A stretch of DNA of 64,000 nucleotides from Mycobacterium syngnathidarum (GTDB lineage: Bacteria; Actinomycetota; Actinomycetes; Mycobacteriales; Mycobacteriaceae). A program made the position numbers and the translations under genes. This document shows positions 21,893-34,991 of the stretch, one piece after another. Under the pieces are notes generated by a model. The model was not told the DNA's origin. It was given only the letters and a program-made list of their open reading frames with translations, and searched no databases. The stretch lies in assembly GCF_001942625.1 (NCBI RefSeq), contig NZ_MLCL01000033.1, positions 235,084-299,083 of the forward strand. Reading direction: 5' to 3'. Each line of letters starts with the position of its first letter. Within the stretch, counting starts at the first letter, position 1.

Positions 21893-21913
21893 TTTTCGAT
21901 TATAAGTCGAAAA
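21893..21913. promoter_or_regulatory. 21-bp NrtR operator over divergent nrtR and nadA promoters
   Basis: Two perfect 7-bp arms, TTTTCGA (21893-21899) and TCGAAAA (21907-21913), are separated by 7 nt. NrtR operators in other bacteria are typically 21-bp palindromes. The spacer holds TATAAT for nrtR on the minus strand (21904-21899) and TATAAG, a near -10 match for nadA, on the plus strand, so binding would shut both promoters at once. Confidence 0.82.
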
Positions 21914-21937
21914 CCTGACGCAGTGGAGGAGGTCGGC

Positions 21938-22981
21938 GTGACCGCTCTCAATGGCACCCTCGCGGGGGGCTTGGCCGATCAGATTGTCGATGGTCCCGGT
22001 GGCTATTCCGGCGTCGACGGCGACCAGAAATGGGCTGCTGAGATCCGCCGGTTGGTCGATCAGCGCGGCGCGACGCTGCTGGCGCACAACTACCAGTTGC
22101 CGGCCATCCAGGACGTCGCCGACCACGTGGGTGACTCCCTGGCGCTCTCGCGAATCGCCGCCGAGGCCCCCGAGGACACCATCGTGTTCTGCGGTGTGCA
22201 CTTCATGGCGGAGACGGCCAAGATCCTCAGCCCGGACAAGACGGTGCTGATCCCCGATCAGCGGGCCGGTTGCTCGCTGGCCGATTCGATCACCGCCGAC
22301 GAGCTGCGGGCCTGGAAGGACGAGCACCCCGGCGCGGTCGTCGTCTCCTACGTCAACACCACCGCCGCGGTGAAGGCGCTGACCGACATCTGCTGCACGT
22401 CGTCGAACGCCGTCGAGGTGGTGGCCTCGATACCCGAGGACCGCGAGGTGCTGTTCTGCCCGGATCAGTTCCTCGGCGCGCACGTCCGGCGGGTCACCGG
22501 CCGCAAGAACCTGCACGTCTGGGCCGGTGAATGCCACGTACATGCCGGGATCAACGGCGACGAGCTGGCCGACCAGGCGCGGTCACACCCGGACGCCGAA
22601 CTGTTCGTGCACCCTGAATGTGGATGTGCCACTTCGGCGCTGTACCTCGCGGGCGAGGGTGCGGTTCCCGAGGAGCGGGTGAAGATCCTGTCCACGGGCG
22701 GCATGCTCGACGCGGCCCGCGAGACCCGGGCGCGGCAGGTCCTCGTCGCCACCGAGGTGGGCATGTTGCACCAGCTGCGCAGGGCTGCACCCGAAGTCGA
22801 CTTCCTGGCGGTCAACGACCGCGCGTCGTGCACCTACATGAAGATGATCACTCCGGCCGCGCTGCTGCGTTGCCTGATCGAGGGTGCCGACGAGGTGCAT
22901 GTCGATCCCGAAACCGCCGCCCTGGGTCGTGCCAGCGTGCAGCGGATGATCGCGATTGGCCAGCCCGGCGGCGGCGAATGA
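21938..22981 (+). CDS. nadA: Quinolinate synthase
   Basis: NadA condenses iminoaspartate with dihydroxyacetone phosphate to quinolinate using a [4Fe-4S] cluster. The 347-aa product has [22 protein letters not shown] near the start and the cluster cysteines in FCGVHFM, CCTSSN/ECHVHAG and HPECGCATS. The GTG start is preceded by GGAGGAGG; the upstream in-frame ATG lies inside the operator and is less likely. It is first in nadA-nadB-nadC. Confidence 0.96.
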   Translation: MTALNGTLAGGLADQIVDGPGGYSGVDGDQKWAAEIRRLVDQRGATLLAHNYQLPAIQDVADHVGDSLALSRIAAEAPEDTIVFCGVHFMAETAKILSPDKTVLIPDQRAGCSLADSITADELRAWKDEHPGAVVVSYVNTTAAVKALTDICCTSSNAVEVVASIPEDREVLFCPDQFLGAHVRRVTGRKNLHVWAGECHVHAGINGDELADQARSHPDAELFVHPECGCATSALYLAGEGAVPEERVKILSTGGMLDAARETRARQVLVATEVGMLHQLRRAAPEVDFLAVNDRASCTYMKMITPAALLRCLIEGADEVHVDPETAALGRASVQRMIAIGQPGGGE

Positions 22982-24579
22982 CCCCGACGGGCAGCGCCCG
23001 GGGATCAAGCCGCTTCGCCTGCGGCAGTTCGACGCTGTGGCAACAGCGCGCTGACGTCGTCGTGGTCGGTACCGGTGTCGCTGGTCTGGTGGCGGCCCTG
23101 GCTGCTCATCGCCGGGGTCGTCGGGTGGTCGTGCTGAGCAAGGCCCGGGAGACCGCGACCTTCTACGCCCAGGGTGGCATCGCCGTCGTCCTGCCGGACA
23201 CCGAGGACTCGGTCGAGGCGCATGTCGCCGACACGGTCGCGGCCGGCGGCGGGCTGTGCGATGCGGACGCGGTGCGCTCCATCGTCGCGGCCGGTTACGA
23301 CGCCGTCGCCGATCTGGTGGCCGACGGCGCGCGATTCGACGAGACCGCCCCGGGGCGGTGGGCACTGACCCGCGAGGGCGGACACACCCGGCGCCGGATC
23401 ATTCACGCAGGCGGCGACGCCACCGGGGCCGAGGTCCAGCGTGCGCTCGATTCTGCGGCAGCCAATCTCGACATCCGCCGAGGCCACGTGGCGCTGCAGG
23501 TCCTGCGTGACGATGACACCGTCACCGGGGTACTGGTCCGCAATGAGGACGGCGTGGGCATCATCCACGCGCCGTCGGTCATTCTGGCCACCGGGGGACT
23601 CGGCCACGTCTACGCGGCCACCACCAACCCCAGCGGCTCGACCGGTGACGGCATCGCCCTGGCCCTGTGGGCTGGTGTGGCGGTCCGCGACATCGAGTTC
23701 GTCCAGTTCCACCCGACCATGCTGTACGCCGAGAACGGCGGTGGGCGGCGCCCGCTCATCACCGAAGCGCTGCGCGGTGAAGGCGCCATACTCGTTGACT
23801 CGCAAGGCAACTCGGTAACCGAAGGCGTTCACCCGATGGGCGATCTGGCCCCCCGCGATGTGGTCGCTGCGGCCATCAACGCCAGGCTGACCGCTACCGG
23901 CGACCCGTGCGTATACCTCGACGCCCGCGGTATCGCAGAGTTCTCCGACCGGTTTCCCACGGTGGCGGCGGCCTGCCTGGCGGCCGGGATCGACCCGACC
24001 CGCCAACCCATCCCGGTGGTGCCCGGCGCCCATTACAGCTGCGGCGGCGTCGTCACCGACGTGTACGGACGTACCGAACTGCCCGGGCTCTTCGCCGCTG
24101 GAGAAGTGGCCCGCACCGGGATGCACGGGGCCAACCGGTTGGCTTCCAACAGCTTGCTCGAAGGGCTGGTCGTCGGTGGCCGGGCCGGTCGGCTGGCGGC
24201 TGACCATGTGGGCGCGGTGGGCTCGGTGCGTGCACAAGCACCGCAGGACCGACGCCAGGACTGTGTTGACCGAAACATCTTGCAGCACAGCATGTCCGAG
24301 CATGCCTCAGTGGTCCGTGACGCTGACGGTCTGCATCGGCTCGATACCGTTCTGGCCGATGCGCGCTCGGTGCAGCCCGCCCATCGGCAGAGCTTCGAAG
24401 ACGCAGCGCTCACCGTGACTGCCCGCGCCATCGCGGTCGCGGCCCTGGCCCGCACCGAAAGCCGTGGCTGCCACCATCGCGGCGACCATCCCGAAACCGA
24501 CCCTGCTCAGGAGCATTCCGTGACGATTCGTGCCGTAGCCGGCCGGCCCGCCCTCGACGCCCCGACGGCGGTGTGCTGA
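22978..24579 (+). CDS. nadB: L-aspartate oxidase
   Basis: NadB is a flavoprotein that oxidises aspartate to iminoaspartate, handed to NadA. The 533-aa product has the FAD dinucleotide motif [14 protein letters not shown] near residue 30 and the succinate dehydrogenase-like blocks [35 protein letters not shown] and [26 protein letters not shown]. Its C-terminal part is shorter on helical domain than the E. coli enzyme, which I take as normal for actinobacteria. It overlaps nadA by 4 nt (ATGA) and nadC by 1 nt. Confidence 0.95.
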   Translation: MTPTGSARGSSRFACGSSTLWQQRADVVVVGTGVAGLVAALAAHRRGRRVVVLSKARETATFYAQGGIAVVLPDTEDSVEAHVADTVAAGGGLCDADAVRSIVAAGYDAVADLVADGARFDETAPGRWALTREGGHTRRRIIHAGGDATGAEVQRALDSAAANLDIRRGHVALQVLRDDDTVTGVLVRNEDGVGIIHAPSVILATGGLGHVYAATTNPSGSTGDGIALALWAGVAVRDIEFVQFHPTMLYAENGGGRRPLITEALRGEGAILVDSQGNSVTEGVHPMGDLAPRDVVAAAINARLTATGDPCVYLDARGIAEFSDRFPTVAAACLAAGIDPTRQPIPVVPGAHYSCGGVVTDVYGRTELPGLFAAGEVARTGMHGANRLASNSLLEGLVVGGRAGRLAADHVGAVGSVRAQAPQDRRQDCVDRNILQHSMSEHASVVRDADGLHRLDTVLADARSVQPAHRQSFEDAALTVTARAIAVAALARTESRGCHHRGDHPETDPAQEHSVTIRAVAGRPALDAPTAVC

Positions 24580-25436
24580 TGGCACTTTCGGATGTCGAGC
24601 TGGCCGAGGCGCAGACCACCATCGCGCGAGCACTCGAAGAAGACCTTCGCTACGGCCCGGACGTGACAACCATCGCCACCGTCGGCGCCGACGCGATGAC
24701 CACCGCCAAAGTGGTCAACCGAGAGCCCGGGGTGGCTGCCGGTGTCGATATTGCGCTGCTGGTCCTCGACGAGGTGCTCGGTGCCGACGGCTACCGCGTG
24801 ATCGACCGCGTCGAGGACGGTGCCCGGCTGGACGCCGGCTCGTCGATCCTGACGGTCGAGGCGCCGACCCGGGGTCTGCTGACCGCCGAACGGACCATGC
24901 TGAACCTGATGTGTCACCTGTCGGGGATCGCCACGGCGACCGCAGCCTGGGTGGACGCGGTGGCCGGCACCCACGCCAAGATCCGCGATACCCGCAAGAC
25001 ACTGCCGGGCCTGCGGGCGCTGCAGAAGTACGCGGTGCGTGTCGGCGGCGGGGTCAATCACCGCATGGGGCTGGGCGACGCCGCCCTGATCAAAGACAAC
25101 CACGTCGCCGCGGCCGGGTCGGTGCTGGCCGCGCTCAAAGCCGTTCGGGCCGAGGCCCCGGACCTGCCGTGCGAGGTCGAGGTGGATTCCCTCGAACAAC
25201 TCGACGACGTGCTTTCCGCCGATGTCGAGCTGGTGCTACTCGACAACTTCCCGGTGTGGCAGACCCAGATCGCGGTTCAGCGCCGGGATACCCGTTCGCC
25301 CAAGACCTTGCTCGAATCCTCGGGCGGTCTGTCACTGGACAGTGCCGGTGATTACGCCGGCACCGGGGTCGACTATCTCGCGATCGGCGCCCTCACGCAT
25401 TCGGTGCGGGTGCTCGACATCGGTCTTGACACCTAG
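24579..25436 (+). CDS. nadC: Nicotinate-nucleotide pyrophosphorylase (QPRTase)
   Basis: NadC decarboxylates and phosphoribosylates quinolinate to nicotinate mononucleotide, closing the de novo NAD branch. The 285-aa product has NLMCHLSGIAT, RDTRKTLPGLRALQKYAV (substrate-binding Arg/Lys), GGGVNHRMGLGDAALIKDNH and EVEVDSLEQL, which are hallmark blocks of the family. I chose the ATG in the TGATG overlap with nadB; a GTG two codons earlier is possible. Confidence 0.96.
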   Translation: MALSDVELAEAQTTIARALEEDLRYGPDVTTIATVGADAMTTAKVVNREPGVAAGVDIALLVLDEVLGADGYRVIDRVEDGARLDAGSSILTVEAPTRGLLTAERTMLNLMCHLSGIATATAAWVDAVAGTHAKIRDTRKTLPGLRALQKYAVRVGGGVNHRMGLGDAALIKDNHVAAAGSVLAALKAVRAEAPDLPCEVEVDSLEQLDDVLSADVELVLLDNFPVWQTQIAVQRRDTRSPKTLLESSGGLSLDSAGDYAGTGVDYLAIGALTHSVRVLDIGLDT

Positions 25437-25492
25437 GCAGTACGCCATAACCGCATGGGTCTGGGATAGGTGCGCCGGCGGTCGTCAACAAG

Positions 25493-25531
25493 GTGGCGGA
25501 TTGCTGCTTGATAGTGACTGCAATCCGCCAC
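25493..25531. terminator. Perfect 12-bp hairpin between convergent nadC and lysE genes
   Basis: GTGGCGGATTGC (25493-25504) and its exact complement GCAATCCGCCAC (25520-25531) enclose a 15-nt loop. The place, between two convergent genes, suits a bidirectional terminator. There is no T-run on either side, as is usual for mycobacterial hairpin terminators; a protein-binding palindrome is the alternative. The rest of the 135-nt gap shows nothing else. Confidence 0.55.
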
Positions 25532-25571
25532 GTAGTGTGCCCATGCGCCGTGCGGCCCGGCTCATGGCCAC

Positions 25572-26207
25572 TCAAGCCGTCGCGCCGCGACGCACCAACG
25601 ACAACGCCACCGCAGCGGTGGCGAACAGCCCGGAGAACACCCGGCCGAGCACGGTCTGCTGACGCGGTGTGTGCAGCCAGCTGAGTAGCCGGGCGGCTAG
25701 ACCGGCGTAGAGACTCATCACGACGACGTCGACGGCGACCATGGTCGCGCCGATCGCCAGATACTGCGGCAGCAGGGGCGCGGTTGGCATCACGAACTGC
25801 GGCAGCACCGCGACCAGGAACACCAAGCCTTTCGGATTGGTGGTGTTCACCAGGAAACCGCGCATCACCAACGCCAGGCGGCCCGGATCGGCCGTGCCGC
25901 CCATCCGATCGCGCAGATCCTGCGAGGCGCTGCGCCATTGCTGAACCGCCAGGTAGATCAGGTATGTCACCCCGATCCACTTGACGACGTGGAACGCCAG
26001 GATCGACTTGGCGACGACAGCGCCAAGGCCGACGGCTACCAGCACCAGTTGGGCAAGCAGCCCGATCTGCAGACCCAGCACGCTCCAAGACCCTCGGCGC
26101 ACACCGTGGGTCAGGCCGGTCGCCATCGACTGGATCGCCCCGGCGCCGGGGGACAGGCTGATAACGATCGACGCGCCGAGAAACGCGAGCCAGATCTGCC
26201 AGGTCAT
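25572..26207 (-). CDS. LysE/RhtB-family amino acid exporter
   Basis: The 211-aa protein has about six hydrophobic helices and the family N-terminus IWLAFLGASIVISLSPGAGAIQSMATGLTHG (partly quoted family pattern: SPGA), plus FLVNTTNPKGLVFLVAVLPQF, a signature of RhtB-type exporters. Members pump out amino acids or derivatives such as homoserine lactone. The substrate is unknown. No regulator is next to it; a Ddn-like gene lies 21 nt upstream on the same strand. Confidence 0.88.
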   Translation of the reverse strand: MTWQIWLAFLGASIVISLSPGAGAIQSMATGLTHGVRRGSWSVLGLQIGLLAQLVLVAVGLGAVVAKSILAFHVVKWIGVTYLIYLAVQQWRSASQDLRDRMGGTADPGRLALVMRGFLVNTTNPKGLVFLVAVLPQFVMPTAPLLPQYLAIGATMVAVDVVVMSLYAGLAARLLSWLHTPRQQTVLGRVFSGLFATAAVALSLVRRGATA

Positions 26208-26228
26208 GCATGCAGTCTGGCCAGCGTG

Positions 26229-26639
26229 TCAAACGATATCTGCGACGAAGACGCCCATCCGCCGGGCGGCGTTTCGGGGGATGCGGGGGAGTGTCGGATC
26301 GTCGGTGCCCGCCGGCACCACGCGGGGATTGGTGATCTTGATGTCGCCGCGGAACAGGTGCACGTCCGCCCCGCCTGCTGCAATCACGTTTTTCACCCAG
26401 TTGGTCTTTCCGTGCAGCAGCGTCACCGCGAACACATTGTCCTTGCGGTAACTGGTGACGATTGTCTCGTACGGCGTTCCCGAGGTGCGGCCCCGATGCT
26501 TGATCACCGTGAACCCGGGCAGGCGCTTGGAAAACGGTTTCACCAGGGGGTTGATGTACTTGATCTGGAAGCGTTCCAGCGCGGGCGGCATGAGCATCGG
26601 TACGCCGGGGGCGTTGTTGGGGTGGTCTTTCGCGGACAT
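26229..26639 (-). CDS. Deazaflavin (F420)-dependent nitroreductase family protein
   Basis: The 136-aa protein matches the small split-barrel Ddn/DUF385 family of mycobacteria: an N-terminal helix (ALERFQIKYINPLVKPFSKRLPGF), then IKHRGRTSGTPYETIVTSYRKDN and GKTNWVKNVIAAGGADVHL. These proteins use reduced F420 to reduce quinones, nitro compounds or other acceptors, often at the membrane. The exact substrate is unknown. It is divergent from hisD and probably co-transcribed with the LysE exporter. Confidence 0.83.
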   Translation of the reverse strand: MSAKDHPNNAPGVPMLMPPALERFQIKYINPLVKPFSKRLPGFTVIKHRGRTSGTPYETIVTSYRKDNVFAVTLLHGKTNWVKNVIAAGGADVHLFRGDIKITNPRVVPAGTDDPTLPRIPRNAARRMGVFVADIV

Positions 26640-26743
26640 CTAGGGCTCCATTCGGCAGTCTGGAACCACCCTACGGCGCGTGGTGCCGGCGACAGCGGGT
26701 GACGGATTTTTATCAACTGGACTGATCAGGGACAATTGAACCG

Positions 26744-29809
<3,066 letters not shown>

Positions 29810-29813
<4 letters not shown>

Positions 29814-30439
29814 CTGCTGGCAAGAAGAGGCAAGTCGTCGTATTGGACTACGGATCGGGCAATCTGCGCTCAGCCCAACGCGCGCTGGAGCGGGTCGGTG
29901 CCGACGTCGAAGTGACCGCTGATCCGGGTGCTGCCGCGGCGGCTGACGGCCTCGTGGTGCCGGGTGTCGGTGCATTCGAGGCCTGCATGACCGGGCTGCG
30001 TGCGATCGGTGGCGAGAAGATCATCGCCGACCGTCTGCAGCACGCTCGTCCGGTGCTGGGCGTCTGCGTCGGGATGCAGATCCTGTTCGCACGCGGGGTG
30101 GAGTTCGGGACGGAGTCCACCGGGTGCGGGCAGTGGCCCGGTTCGGTGACCCGGCTGGAGGCACCGGTGATCCCGCACATGGGCTGGAATGTCGTCGACG
30201 CCGCGGCCGGCAGCACCCTGTTCAAGGGACTCGACGCCACCACTCGCTTCTATTTCGTGCATTCGTACGCCGCGCAGGAGTGGTCCGGTAATCCGGACGC
30301 GCTGGTTACCTGGGCGACGCATCACGTGCCGTTCATCGCTGCCGTCGAAGACGGGGCGTTGTCGGCCACGCAATTTCATCCGGAGAAGAGCGGCGACGCC
30401 GGTGCGACGCTACTCGCGAATTGGGTTGAGGGACTGTGA
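29810..30439 (+). CDS. hisH: Imidazole glycerol phosphate synthase, glutaminase subunit
   Basis: HisH hydrolyses glutamine and channels ammonia to HisF. The 209-aa class I glutamine amidotransferase has the nucleophile Cys in [10 protein letters not shown] and the His-Glu pair in [11 protein letters not shown] start overlaps hisB by 4 nt; hisA follows with another 4-nt overlap. Confidence 0.96.
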
Positions 30440-31170
30440 GTTTGATTCTGTTGCCGGCTGTCGACGTGGTGGACGGCAAGGCGGTGCGTCTGGTGCAGGG
30501 CAAGGCGGGCAGTGAGACCGATTACGGTTCGGCGCTGGAGGCAGCGCAAGCCTGGCAGCGCGACGGCGCCGAGTGGATCCACCTGGTGGACCTGGACGCG
30601 GCCTTCGGCCGTGGCAGCAACCGTGATCTGCTGGCCGAGCTGGTCGGCAAGCTCGACGTGAAAGTCGAACTGTCCGGCGGCATCCGCGATGACGAGTCGT
30701 TGAAGGCCGCCATGGGCACCGGCTGCGCCCGGGTGAACATCGGCACTGCGGCCCTGGAAAGCCCCGAGTGGTGTCGTGGTGCCATCGCCGAGTACGGCGA
30801 CCGGGTCGCCGTGGGGCTGGACGTGCAACTCGAGAACGGGAATTGGCGGCTGCGCGGCCGTGGCTGGGAGACCGACGGCGGTGACCTGTGGGAGGTGCTG
30901 GATCGCCTTGACCGCGAAGGGTGCTCGCGCTACGTCGTCACCGACGTCACCAAGGACGGCACCTTGACCGGGCCCAACCTAGAGCTGCTCGCAGCGGTGG
31001 CCGATCGCACCGATGCCCCGGTGATCGCCTCGGGCGGGGTGTCCAGCCTCGACGATCTGCGGGCGATCGCCACGCTGACCAGCCACGGTGTCGAGGGCGC
31101 GATTGTCGGGAAAGCGCTCTACGCCGAACGATTCACTTTGCCGCAGGCGTTGGCCGCGGTCAGCGGATAA
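30436..31170 (+). CDS. priA: Phosphoribosyl isomerase (HisA; probably the bifunctional PriA)
   Basis: HisA isomerises ProFAR to PRFAR in histidine synthesis. In actinobacteria without trpF the same enzyme (PriA) also isomerises phosphoribosylanthranilate for tryptophan. The 244-aa (beta-alpha)8 barrel has the acidic catalytic residues in [18 protein letters not shown] and [14 protein letters not shown]. No trpF occurs among the trp genes of this window, which supports the dual role. Bifunctionality is an inference from family and context. Confidence 0.94.
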   Translation: MSLILLPAVDVVDGKAVRLVQGKAGSETDYGSALEAAQAWQRDGAEWIHLVDLDAAFGRGSNRDLLAELVGKLDVKVELSGGIRDDESLKAAMGTGCARVNIGTAALESPEWCRGAIAEYGDRVAVGLDVQLENGNWRLRGRGWETDGGDLWEVLDRLDREGCSRYVVTDVTKDGTLTGPNLELLAAVADRTDAPVIASGGVSSLDDLRAIATLTSHGVEGAIVGKALYAERFTLPQALAAVSG

Positions 31171-31175
31171 GCGGG

Positions 31176-31997
31176 GTGGCTGCCCTGGACCCGTCGAAGT
31201 TGGCCGCACTCGTCGATGCGGCATCCGAGATCCTCGACGCTGCGTCGGTGCCGTTCGTCGCCGGGCACCGCGCCGACTCCGCGGTGAGCAAGCAGGGCAA
31301 CGACTTCGCCACCGAGGTCGACCTCGCGATCGAACGGCAAGTGGTGCGGGCATTGACCGAGGCCACCGGGATCGGCGTGCACGGTGAGGAATTCGGCGGG
31401 GAGCCGATCGATTCCCCGCTGGTGTGGGTGCTCGACCCGATCGACGGCACGTTCAACTACGCGGCCGGGTCGCCGATGGCGGCCATCCTGCTCGGGTTGC
31501 TGGCCGACGGCGAGCCGGTGGCCGGCCTGACCTGGCTGCCGTTCACCGGACAGCGCTACTCGGCGCTCGCCGGAGGGCCGGTGCGAGACAACGGCACCGC
31601 CCTGCCGGCGCTGGGCTCGCCGACGCTGACCGACTCGATCGTCGGGATTCAAACTTTCAACATCGACTCCCGTGGCCGCTTTCCGGGCCGCTACCGGGTC
31701 GAGGTGTTGTCCAACCTCAGCCGGGTGTGCTCGCGCGTGCGGATGCACGGCGCCACCGGGGTGGACCTGGCCTATGTGGCGGCCGGCGTCCTGGGCGGGG
31801 CCATCAGTTTCGGTCACCACATCTGGGATCACGCCGCGGGTGTGGCGCTGGTGCGTGCGGCCGGTGGGATCGTGACCGACCTGGCCGGCGATCCTTGGAC
31901 GGCGGAGTCGAAGTCGGCGCTGGCCGCGGCGCCCGGTGTGCACGAGCGCATGTTGGAAATCGTGAAATCCGCTGGCAATCCGGAGGACTACCTGTGA
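31176..31997 (+). CDS. impA: Inositol monophosphatase family protein
   Basis: The 273-aa protein has the Mg2+-dependent phosphatase motifs [12 protein letters not shown] and [15 protein letters not shown] of the IMPase family. It sits between hisA and hisF, as impA does in M. tuberculosis from memory. Family members remove phosphate from inositol phosphate, or in actinobacteria from histidinol phosphate (HisN), so a histidinol-phosphatase role in this operon is possible and not excluded by sequence. GTG start, 5 nt after hisA; 4-nt overlap with hisF. Confidence 0.9.
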   Translation: MAALDPSKLAALVDAASEILDAASVPFVAGHRADSAVSKQGNDFATEVDLAIERQVVRALTEATGIGVHGEEFGGEPIDSPLVWVLDPIDGTFNYAAGSPMAAILLGLLADGEPVAGLTWLPFTGQRYSALAGGPVRDNGTALPALGSPTLTDSIVGIQTFNIDSRGRFPGRYRVEVLSNLSRVCSRVRMHGATGVDLAYVAAGVLGGAISFGHHIWDHAAGVALVRAAGGIVTDLAGDPWTAESKSALAAAPGVHERMLEIVKSAGNPEDYL

Positions 31998-32779
31998 GCA
32001 CCATCAGTGATGTGGCAACGAGGGTGATCCCGTGCCTCGACGTCGACGCCGGTCGAGTGGTCAAGGGCGTCAACTTCGAGAACCTCCGGGACGCAGGCGA
32101 TCCCGTCGAACTCGCAGCCGCCTATGACGCCGAGGGCGCCGACGAGCTGACGTTCCTCGACGTGACCGCGTCCTCGTCCGGACGCGCCACCATGCTCGAA
32201 GTGGTCAAGCGCACCGCCGAGCAGATTTTCATCCCGCTGACCGTCGGTGGCGGGGTGCGCGCTGTCGAGGACGTCGACGTGCTGTTGCGGGCCGGCGCCG
32301 ACAAGGTGTCGGTCAACACCGCTGCGATCGCTCGGCCGGAACTGCTGGCCGAGATGGCCCGCCAGTTCGGTTCGCAGTGCATCGTGCTCAGTGTCGATGC
32401 CCGCACCGTGCCGGCCGGTGAGCAGTCCACCCCGTCGGGGTGGGAAGTGACGACCCATGGCGGCCGCCGCGGCACCGGCATCGACGCCGTCGAATGGGCC
32501 GTCCGAGGCGCGGAACTCGGGGTCGGTGAGATACTGCTCAACTCGATGGACCGCGACGGCACCAAGGCCGGGTTCGACCTGCCGATGTTGCGCGCGGTGC
32601 GTGCCGCCGTGGGCGTGCCGGTGATCGCCAGCGGCGGGGCCGGTGCAGTGGCCGACTTCGCGCCCGCCGTGCAGGCCGGGGCCGACGCCGTGCTGGCGGC
32701 GAGTGTGTTCCATTTCCGGGAGATGACCATCGGCCAGGTCAAGGCCGCGATGGCGGCGGAAGGGATTGTGGTCAGATGA
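31994..32779 (+). CDS. hisF: Imidazole glycerol phosphate synthase, cyclase subunit
   Basis: HisF is the barrel partner of HisH; it joins ammonia with PRFAR to give imidazole glycerol phosphate and AICAR. The 261-aa product begins with [18 protein letters not shown], containing the catalytic Asp, and has LSVDARTV with the second Asp and [19 protein letters not shown] start overlaps impA. The frame is open far upstream, but that is a shadow of impA. Confidence 0.96.
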   Translation: MSTISDVATRVIPCLDVDAGRVVKGVNFENLRDAGDPVELAAAYDAEGADELTFLDVTASSSGRATMLEVVKRTAEQIFIPLTVGGGVRAVEDVDVLLRAGADKVSVNTAAIARPELLAEMARQFGSQCIVLSVDARTVPAGEQSTPSGWEVTTHGGRRGTGIDAVEWAVRGAELGVGEILLNSMDRDGTKAGFDLPMLRAVRAAVGVPVIASGGAGAVADFAPAVQAGADAVLAASVFHFREMTIGQVKAAMAAEGIVVR

Positions 32780-33123
32780 GCCTCGATCCCGGCATCGCCA
32801 AGCGCCTCAAGCGCAACGCCGAGGGGTTGTTCAGCGCGGTGGCGCAGGAGCGCTCCACCGGCCAGGTGCTGATGGTCGCCTGGATGGACGACGACGCACT
32901 GGCCCGCACCCTGGAAACCCGTGAGGCCACCTATTTTTCACGGTCCCGCGGCGAGCAATGGGTCAAAGGCCTGACCTCGGGGCACACGCAGTACGTGCAC
33001 TCGGTCCGCCTGGACTGCGACGGCGACACAGTGTTGCTCGAGGTCGACCAGACCGGGGCAGCCTGCCACACCGGTGCGCACACCTGCTTCGACGCGGACG
33101 TGCTCTTGCCGCGCGTGGACTGA
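32776..33123 (+). CDS. hisI: Phosphoribosyl-AMP cyclohydrolase
   Basis: HisI opens the purine ring of phosphoribosyl-AMP at a zinc site. The 115-aa protein is the monofunctional form with no HisE domain. Zinc and catalytic residues are in [25 protein letters not shown] (quoted only as landmark: SVRLDCDGD) and [11 protein letters not shown]. It overlaps hisF by 4 nt and ends the his operon. hisE and hisG are not in this window. Confidence 0.95.
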   Translation: MSLDPGIAKRLKRNAEGLFSAVAQERSTGQVLMVAWMDDDALARTLETREATYFSRSRGEQWVKGLTSGHTQYVHSVRLDCDGDTVLLEVDQTGAACHTGAHTCFDADVLLPRVD

Positions 33124-33171
33124 CTGATCCGCGCGGTTTGCCAGGAGGACACGTCGCGTCGTGGGGGGCTG

Positions 33172-33294
33172 GTGCTGTGCATCGGTGACTCGGTGTCGGA
33201 GTGGATCAACGAAGCGCCCGAGCCCGAGAATCTGCCGGAGGATTGGCGGCCTGCGCCTCCACCGGACCCCGGTCCAGACGAGCCGCCGTTCTGA
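33172..33294 (+). CDS. Possible 40-aa Pro/Glu-rich small protein after hisI
   Basis: A GTG preceded by a G-run opens a 40-codon frame that begins LCIGDSVSEWINEAPEPE and ends DEPPF. It is acidic and proline-rich with no motif I recognise. The same frame is open straight back to the hisI stop. The 245 nt between hisI and the methyltransferase hold nothing else I can name. It may be a real small gene or a remnant; no homologue is known to me. Confidence 0.38.
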   Translation: MLCIGDSVSEWINEAPEPENLPEDWRPAPPPDPGPDEPPF

Positions 33295-33368
33295 GAGCGG
33301 CCCGTCGTATTACCCACGATCGCGCGTTGCGGTGCGGAGTTGTCGGTGTCGTCGGCAACAATGACGGG

Positions 33369-34991
33369 GTGACTGACACCGCCGCGACCCGCAAAGCGCG
33401 CGGTGCGTTCTTCACCCCATCCGAGATCACGCGCTACCTCACCAGGTGGGCCATCCGGTCTGGCGATGATGCGGTATTCGAACCCGCGGCGGGGGAGGCG
33501 GCATTCGTGGTCGAGGCGGTCGCCCGGCTGGCCGAATTGGGTGCTCCCCACCCGAGGGTCGACGGGGTGGAACTCCACGCAGCCAGTGCGGCCGCCGCCC
33601 GCAAGCGTGTCGCGGCGGCCGGCGGCACAGCCCGTATCAGAACGGCCGACTTCTTCACGATCGAACCGCGTGCCGAATACACCGCGGTGATCGGTAACCC
33701 GCCCTACATCCGCTATCAGGATTTTCGGGGTGCCACCCGGGCCCAGTCGCGCCGCGCCGCCCTCAAAGCAGGCGTCACGCTGTCCGGGTTGGCCTCGAGC
33801 TGGGCGGCATTCACCGTGCACGCCGCGCTGTTTCTCAAACCGGGCGGTCGCCTGGCACTCGTGTTGCCCGCCGAGTTGCTCAGCGTCAACTACGCGGCGG
33901 CGGTCCGGAAGTTCTTGTTCGACCAGTTCGCCAGCGTCGAGCTGGTGATGTTCGACGAGCAGGTGTTTCCCGAAGCCGAGGCCGACGTGGTGCTGCTGCT
34001 GGCCGACGGCTACGGCGGCGGGCCCACCGGTCACGCTGTGATCCATCGCGCCCGCAATGCGGCATCTCTGACATCTGAACTCGCACAACGTCGTTGGTCC
34101 CCGCGCGATCCCTCCGACAAATGGGTCAGCGGCTTGATCGGCAGCGCGCCGGTGGATGCGCTCCACGGTCTGCACGACGCTGGACAGTTCGGCACGCTGG
34201 AGACCTGGGGCGACACGACACTCGGCATGGTGACCGGCAACAACAGCTTCTTTGCGCTGTCCCCGCAACGAGTGCGTGAACTGGGCCTGCGGCGCACTGA
34301 CCTACTGCCGCTGTCGCCACCCGGCAGTGCGCACCTGCGTGGTCTGACGTTGTCGGGTGACCAGCTGGCGAGGCTGGGGGAGGAAGGGCGGTCCATCCAC
34401 CTGTTCCGGCCGGCCGGCTCTCCATCTGGTGCTGCGCAGCGCTACATCGACGCCGGTCACGCCGCTGGTGTGCATCTGGCCTACAAGTGCCGGGTGCGGC
34501 GGCCCTGGTATCAGGTGCCGTTGGTGACTCCCGCGGACTTGCTACTGACGTGCATGAATGCCGATACACCGCGGCTGGTCAGCAATCGGGCCAAGGCACA
34601 CCACCTCAACTCGGTGCACGGCGTGTACCTGCGCAACGATGTGCGGACGCTGGGCCGTGACCTGCTCGGGCTGGCCGCACTGAACTCGGTGACGGTGCTG
34701 CACGCCGAGATAGTCGGCCGCTCCTACGGCGGCGGCATCCTCAAAATCGAACCCCGCGAGGCGGACCGTTGGCTCGTCCCGTCACCCGATCTGGTGGCTA
34801 CCCGCGCTGCCGAATTGCGGGCGGTTCGCCGACGCATCGGGACGTTATTGGAGCGCGGGAACCTCCTCGATGCAACCCGCCTCGTCGACGAGGCGCTGGG
34901 GCTCGAGACCTGGGTCGCCTTGGAACCCGTTCGGGCCGCACGCGATTCATTGGCCACCCGCCGGACGGTAAGGTCTCGGCGTGCCCGCTGA
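33369..34991 (+). CDS. N6-adenine DNA methyltransferase (TaqI/Eco57I-like)
   Basis: The 540-aa protein has the gamma-class amino-methyltransferase order. GAFFTPSEITRYLTRWAI leads, the SAM-binding motif I is EPAAGEAAF (residues 38-46), VDGVELH holds the acidic motif II, and the catalytic motif IV is NPPYIRYQ (110-117). The C-terminal half would carry the target-recognition domain. It should methylate adenine within a short DNA site; the site cannot be read from sequence. It overlaps the next gene by 11 nt, as modification and restriction genes often do. GTG start chosen where family similarity begins; the frame is open upstream. Confidence 0.88.
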   Translation: MTDTAATRKARGAFFTPSEITRYLTRWAIRSGDDAVFEPAAGEAAFVVEAVARLAELGAPHPRVDGVELHAASAAAARKRVAAAGGTARIRTADFFTIEPRAEYTAVIGNPPYIRYQDFRGATRAQSRRAALKAGVTLSGLASSWAAFTVHAALFLKPGGRLALVLPAELLSVNYAAAVRKFLFDQFASVELVMFDEQVFPEAEADVVLLLADGYGGGPTGHAVIHRARNAASLTSELAQRRWSPRDPSDKWVSGLIGSAPVDALHGLHDAGQFGTLETWGDTTLGMVTGNNSFFALSPQRVRELGLRRTDLLPLSPPGSAHLRGLTLSGDQLARLGEEGRSIHLFRPAGSPSGAAQRYIDAGHAAGVHLAYKCRVRRPWYQVPLVTPADLLLTCMNADTPRLVSNRAKAHHLNSVHGVYLRNDVRTLGRDLLGLAALNSVTVLHAEIVGRSYGGGILKIEPREADRWLVPSPDLVATRAAELRAVRRRIGTLLERGNLLDATRLVDEALGLETWVALEPVRAARDSLATRRTVRSRRAR

